The position numbers and the translations under genes were made by a program. The notes under the pieces were generated by a model, which was not told where the DNA came from, searched no databases, and saw nothing but the letters and a program-made list of their open reading frames with translations. 8,964 bases of DNA. It comes from JABEVB01 sp049965775. Its GTDB lineage: Bacteria; Planctomycetota; Phycisphaerae; WQYP01. Within the stretch, counting starts at the first letter, position 1. Every line of letters starts with the position of its first letter. The stretch lies in assembly GCA_049965775.1 (NCBI GenBank), contig JBMFVX010000128.1:1-8964 (forward strand), read 5' to 3'. Shown piece by piece: positions 6,549 to 8,964 of the stretch.

Positions 6549-6587
6549 ATGACCGCCCCCTGCATGTGCGGGAAAGCGGGTTATTGA
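6549..6587 (+). CDS. Possible 12-residue ORF between aldolase and dehydrogenase
   Basis: ATG 6549 opens a 12-codon frame (MTAPCMCGKAGY) ending at TGA 6585-6587. TTGGAG (6536-6541), starting right after the aldolase stop, lies 7 nt upstream as a good ribosome site, and the start context (TTATTATG) resembles those of the neighbouring genes. The peptide has a CMC motif. It could be a leader peptide or translational coupler, a remnant of a deleted gene, or chance. Nothing in the peptide identifies a family. Confidence 0.3.
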   Translation: MTAPCMCGKAGY

Positions 6588-6620
6588 ACTATTTATGACA
6601 TTAAACGTAAGGAAACACAC

Positions 6621-7544
6621 ATGAAAGTCAGCATCATCGGCGGCGGCGGCCGCGTGGGTTCTAATGCGGCGTTTGCTCTCCAGTGCGCGGGCCTGGTCAG
6701 TGAAATCGCCCTGATTGACGCCAATGCGGATCTTGCCGCGGGCGAAGCGCTTGATCTGCTTCACGGCTCCTCCATCGCGGGCGATCAAAAAATTTACGCC
6801 ACCGATGTAAAAGGCACCGCGGACTCCGATTTAATCTGCATTACGGCCGGTCTGCGCCGCAAGCCCGACGAAAGCCGGCTCGACCTTATCAATCGAAACG
6901 TATCACTCTACAAAGGCATACTTGATTCGCTCAAAACCGTTAACGTGCGTAAAGACGCCATCTTTCTGGTGGTCTCTAACCCGGTGGATGTGCTGACCCG
7001 TCTCAATATCGAATATCTCAACTGGCCCGCCAAACAGGTGCTGGGATTGGGCACCGTTCTGGATTCCACCCGTTTTCGCTCGCTCATAGCCAAGGCTCGC
7101 GGCCTCTCGCCAACGCAGGTGGACGCGGTCATTCTCGGCGAACATGGCGATACCATGACGCCGATCTGGTCCAGTGCAACCGCCGCTGGAATGCCCCTGG
7201 GCAAACTGCTTACGCCCCAGCAGCAGACCGATATTTTTGCGCAAACCCAAAAGGCGGGTGCTGAAGTTATCCGTATGAAGGGTGGCGCGGGCTATGCGGT
7301 CGGCCTGAGCATCGCCGAAGTTATTCATGCGGTGCTGCTCGATAACCGCCGCATTTTGCCGGTATCCACCCAAATGAACGGCCAGTATGGCATTCGCAAA
7401 GTTTGCCTGAGCATTCCCACCGTTGTGGGCCGCGCCGGCGCGATCGCAACTTTTGAGCCTGAACTCTGGCCCAAAGAGTTGCAAGGCCTTGCCGCCAGCG
7501 CCCGGGCGTTGGATGAGACATGGGCTAAAATTGCCGGCAAATAG
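6621..7544 (+). CDS. Lactate/malate dehydrogenase family protein (malate-type Arg)
   Basis: 307 aa, full length for the L-lactate/malate dehydrogenase family. The N-terminal Rossmann fold shows GGGGRVGS (7-14) and D33 for NAD+. TAGLRRKPDESR holds the specificity position at R80 (Gln in LDH, Arg in MDH) and mobile-loop R86. SNPVDVLT (119-126), LDSTRFR with D148 and R151, and GEHGD with H175 complete the active site. R80 favours a dicarboxylate, i.e. malate/oxaloacetate, though the flanking RLDL looks LDH-like. The role in the pathway is probably NAD+/NADH balance; whether it acts on lactate, malate or another 2-hydroxy acid is open. No cargo tag is visible. The start at 6621 follows AAGGAA (6609-6614). 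Confidence 0.9.
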   Translation: MKVSIIGGGGRVGSNAAFALQCAGLVSEIALIDANADLAAGEALDLLHGSSIAGDQKIYATDVKGTADSDLICITAGLRRKPDESRLDLINRNVSLYKGILDSLKTVNVRKDAIFLVVSNPVDVLTRLNIEYLNWPAKQVLGLGTVLDSTRFRSLIAKARGLSPTQVDAVILGEHGDTMTPIWSSATAAGMPLGKLLTPQQQTDIFAQTQKAGAEVIRMKGGAGYAVGLSIAEVIHAVLLDNRRILPVSTQMNGQYGIRKVCLSIPTVVGRAGAIATFEPELWPKELQGLAASARALDETWAKIAGK

Positions 7545-7589
7545 CCGCATCAGGCCGCACCGCCGCCGGCATTAGAGAAGGCATGTTGC

Positions 7590-8336
7590 ATGCTGATTGT
7601 CGAACGCCAGAAGAAACTGCTGGATATTCTGCGGGAGCGCCATAGCGCGCCACTGGAATCGCTGGCAGCCGAATTGGGCGTTTCAAGTTCTACCGTGCGC
7701 CGCGATGTTGAGGCGCTGCAAGGCCAGGGCGTGGTGGATGCGACCCGCGGCGGCGTCATTTTTCGGGGACGCACCAGCGGCCTCACCGGCCTTGATGAAC
7801 GCATGAATCAGCAAGTTGACGCGAAGCGACTCATCGGCAAGGCCGCCGCCGCCATGGTCGAGCCTGGTATGACGGTATATTTTGATGGCGGTTCAACGGT
7901 GCGCTACATGGTGGAGCAAATTTCCGCCCGGCCGCTGCAGGTGGTCACCAACAGCCTCACCGTCGCCGCCGGCTTCGCCAATGATGATCGCGTGGAACTT
8001 CTGCTGCTCGGCGGCACCCTTTACCCGCGATCAGGCGTATTGGTTGGCCCCATCACGACGCAGGCTCTTGCCGAAATACATGCCGATTTAATGGTGTTTT
8101 CAGTGGCCGGCATTTTTGAAGGCGATATTTACAACAGTAATCTAGCCATGGCCGAAGTCGAAAAACTCGCCATTAAACAGGCCGCCCGCCGCGTGCTGCT
8201 GGCCGACAGTTCCAAGTTCGGCCGCAAAAGCCTTGCCCGCGTGTGTCCGCTGGAAGACCTCGACCTGATCATAAGCGACACCGCCATCGGCGAGCCATGG
8301 CGCAGCACGCTTACGGATAAACTGCTGCTCGCTTAG
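7590..8336 (+). CDS. DeoR-family transcriptional regulator
   Basis: 248 aa, typical DeoR length. The N-terminal winged helix-turn-helix covers about residues 6-57 (LESLAAELGVSSSTVRRDVEAL holds the HTH). The C-terminal DeoR sensor domain (about 75-232) has FDGGSTV (98-104), TNSLTVA, LLGGTLYPRSGVLVGP and LLADSSKFG. Such domains usually bind phosphorylated sugars, here perhaps a fucose/rhamnose intermediate or DHAP (inference). The start at 7590 follows GAGAAGG (7575-7581) at 8 nt; no separate promoter is apparent in the 45-bp gap, so it is probably cotranscribed and controls its own operon through the 118-146 palindrome. It is the last gene of the + strand row. Confidence 0.93.
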   Translation: MLIVERQKKLLDILRERHSAPLESLAAELGVSSSTVRRDVEALQGQGVVDATRGGVIFRGRTSGLTGLDERMNQQVDAKRLIGKAAAAMVEPGMTVYFDGGSTVRYMVEQISARPLQVVTNSLTVAAGFANDDRVELLLLGGTLYPRSGVLVGPITTQALAEIHADLMVFSVAGIFEGDIYNSNLAMAEVEKLAIKQAARRVLLADSSKFGRKSLARVCPLEDLDLIISDTAIGEPWRSTLTDKLLLA

Positions 8337-8517
8337 ACGCCATTCGTGCAGATGCGAAGCGACCTGCGTAATAAAATTGATACGCTTTCGCCCTACTTAC
8401 GCCCGGGAGTTGCAATGACCCGCCCTTCCATTGCGGCAGCACATAGTTCGCTACAGGCCTTTTCAAATCGTCGGAATGAGCGCAGCTGTCGGTTGCGAAT
8501 TTGCTGCAAATCAATCC
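8337..8517. other. Intergenic region after the regulator
   Basis: I see no gene here. GCGAAGCG (8354-8361) and CGCTTTCGC (8383-8391) form an imperfect inverted repeat with a 21-nt loop and no T-run, so a terminator for the operon is not convincing. Small open frames on both strands lack ribosome sites and family features. The left end of the transposase remnant may lie in this stretch but cannot be fixed. Confidence 0.45.
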
Positions 8518-8964
8518 TTTTGGACTCTTATTGAGTCCTATCGCACGCCGCGCGGGTCGCTTAAGCGCGTGGTGGCGCATCTGGGCAAGTTACAACGGTC
8601 CCAGGCGAGCGGCTGGGATCAGTTGTCGTAGCGTGGGAGCGGCCGCATGCCCGAACCGCCGGGGCTCTTTGCCGAAGCATTGGAGATCAGGACTCTGCCG
8701 ATGTTGATTGCAAGGGCTTGCGTCTGGAGCGTGCAGGCGATTTTGGTGATGTGCACCTTGGTCACTATCTGTGACAGATGCTGGGGCTGGATAAACTGTT
8801 AAGCGGTCTAGAGCGACGCGCCGCGGGTGTTGTTGGATGAACTCAAGACCCATCCGCAGCGCCGACGTTGTGCTGCAGACGCGGGTAAGGGCCTGTAAAG
8901 AAATAACCTGTACGATCTGGCCGGTTCTTTTGGCCGCCGGCTTCGTTACTCGCTCCTTACAGAC
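8518..8964 (+). pseudogene. Decayed transposase, frameshifted and probably internally deleted
   Basis: The first part (8518-8631) reads FWTLIESYRTPRGSLKRVVA, then HLGKLQ, ending at TAG 8629-8631. This matches the N-terminus of planctomycete transposases of the IS1634/IS4-like DDE group as I recall it. Homology resumes in another frame at 8706: CKGLRLERAGDFGDVHLGHY, interrupted by TGA at 8772-8774 where the family has Trp, then QMLGLDKLLSGLERRAAGV to TGA 8838-8840. A third frame (8852-8881) reads IRSADVVLQT, resembling the C-terminal DVVLPT region. If so, most of the catalytic core is missing. No start codon or terminal repeats could be fixed. The pseudogene status is clear from stops and frame changes; the exact IS family is tentative. 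Confidence 0.7.

Noticed and set aside
8354..8391. Inverted repeat as operon terminator
   Set aside because: The stem is imperfect, the loop is 21 nt and no T-run follows.
8311..8580. - strand open frame of 89 codons beyond the regulator
   Set aside because: It overlaps the regulator's end and the transposase remnant, and shows no recognisable family or ribosome site.
8452..8897. TACAGGCC (8452-8459) and GGCCTGTA (8890-8897) as terminal repeats of the transposon
   Set aside because: An 8-bp inverted match is expected by chance in this length, and the right copy would lie only just past the apparent C-terminal fragment; no target duplication was seen.

Overview
The window carries a nearly complete bacterial microcompartment (BMC) operon of the type found in Planctomycetes and Verrucomicrobia (the 'PVM' locus). 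Those organelles process the lactaldehyde released when L-fucose or L-rhamnose is cleaved. Gene content, the planctomycete-like shell and enzyme sequences, GC-rich codon use and a planctomycete-style transposase remnant all point to a member of the PVC superphylum, most likely a planctomycete. This assignment rests on recognised families and was not tested by a database search.

Layout: positions 1-213 hold the control region, with a perfect 9+9 bp palindrome (118-146) overlapping a good sigma70-like promoter (131-159). Eight recognised metabolic and shell genes follow on the + strand: PduL phosphotransacylase (214-912), two BMC-H shell proteins (969-1262, 1360-1623), acetate kinase (1714-2892), a third BMC-H (2966-3229), a CoA-acylating PduP-type aldehyde dehydrogenase (3353-4753), a poorly described protein with a degenerate RpiB-like domain (4812-5636) and a class II aldolase with a C-terminal extension (5678-6535). 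A possible 12-codon ORF (6549-6587), a lactate/malate dehydrogenase family protein (6621-7544) and a DeoR-family regulator (7590-8336) complete the row. From about 8518 to the end lies a decayed, frameshifted and probably internally deleted transposase. 8337-8517 is otherwise empty.

How it would work (inference from known families): the aldolase cleaves fuculose-1-P or rhamnulose-1-P to DHAP and L-lactaldehyde inside a protein shell. The aldehyde dehydrogenase makes lactyl-CoA and NADH. PduL recycles CoA, giving lactyl-phosphate, and acetate kinase makes ATP and lactate. The LDH/MDH-family enzyme probably serves NAD+/NADH balance. PduL, the aldehyde dehydrogenase and the RpiB-like protein have N-terminal amphipathic helices that look like encapsulation peptides, and the aldolase has one at its C-terminus. 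Acetate kinase and the dehydrogenase do not. The DeoR-type protein probably represses the operon through the palindrome.

Most notable points: no BMC-P (pentamer) or BMC-T gene lies in the window although three BMC-H genes with three different pore motifs do; the RpiB-like protein has lost the isomerase active-site Cys; acetate kinase has Lys and Glu at two positions normally Arg and Asp; the dehydrogenase has a malate-type Arg at its specificity position; and GC-rich hairpins stand in many intergenic gaps, including before every shell gene.
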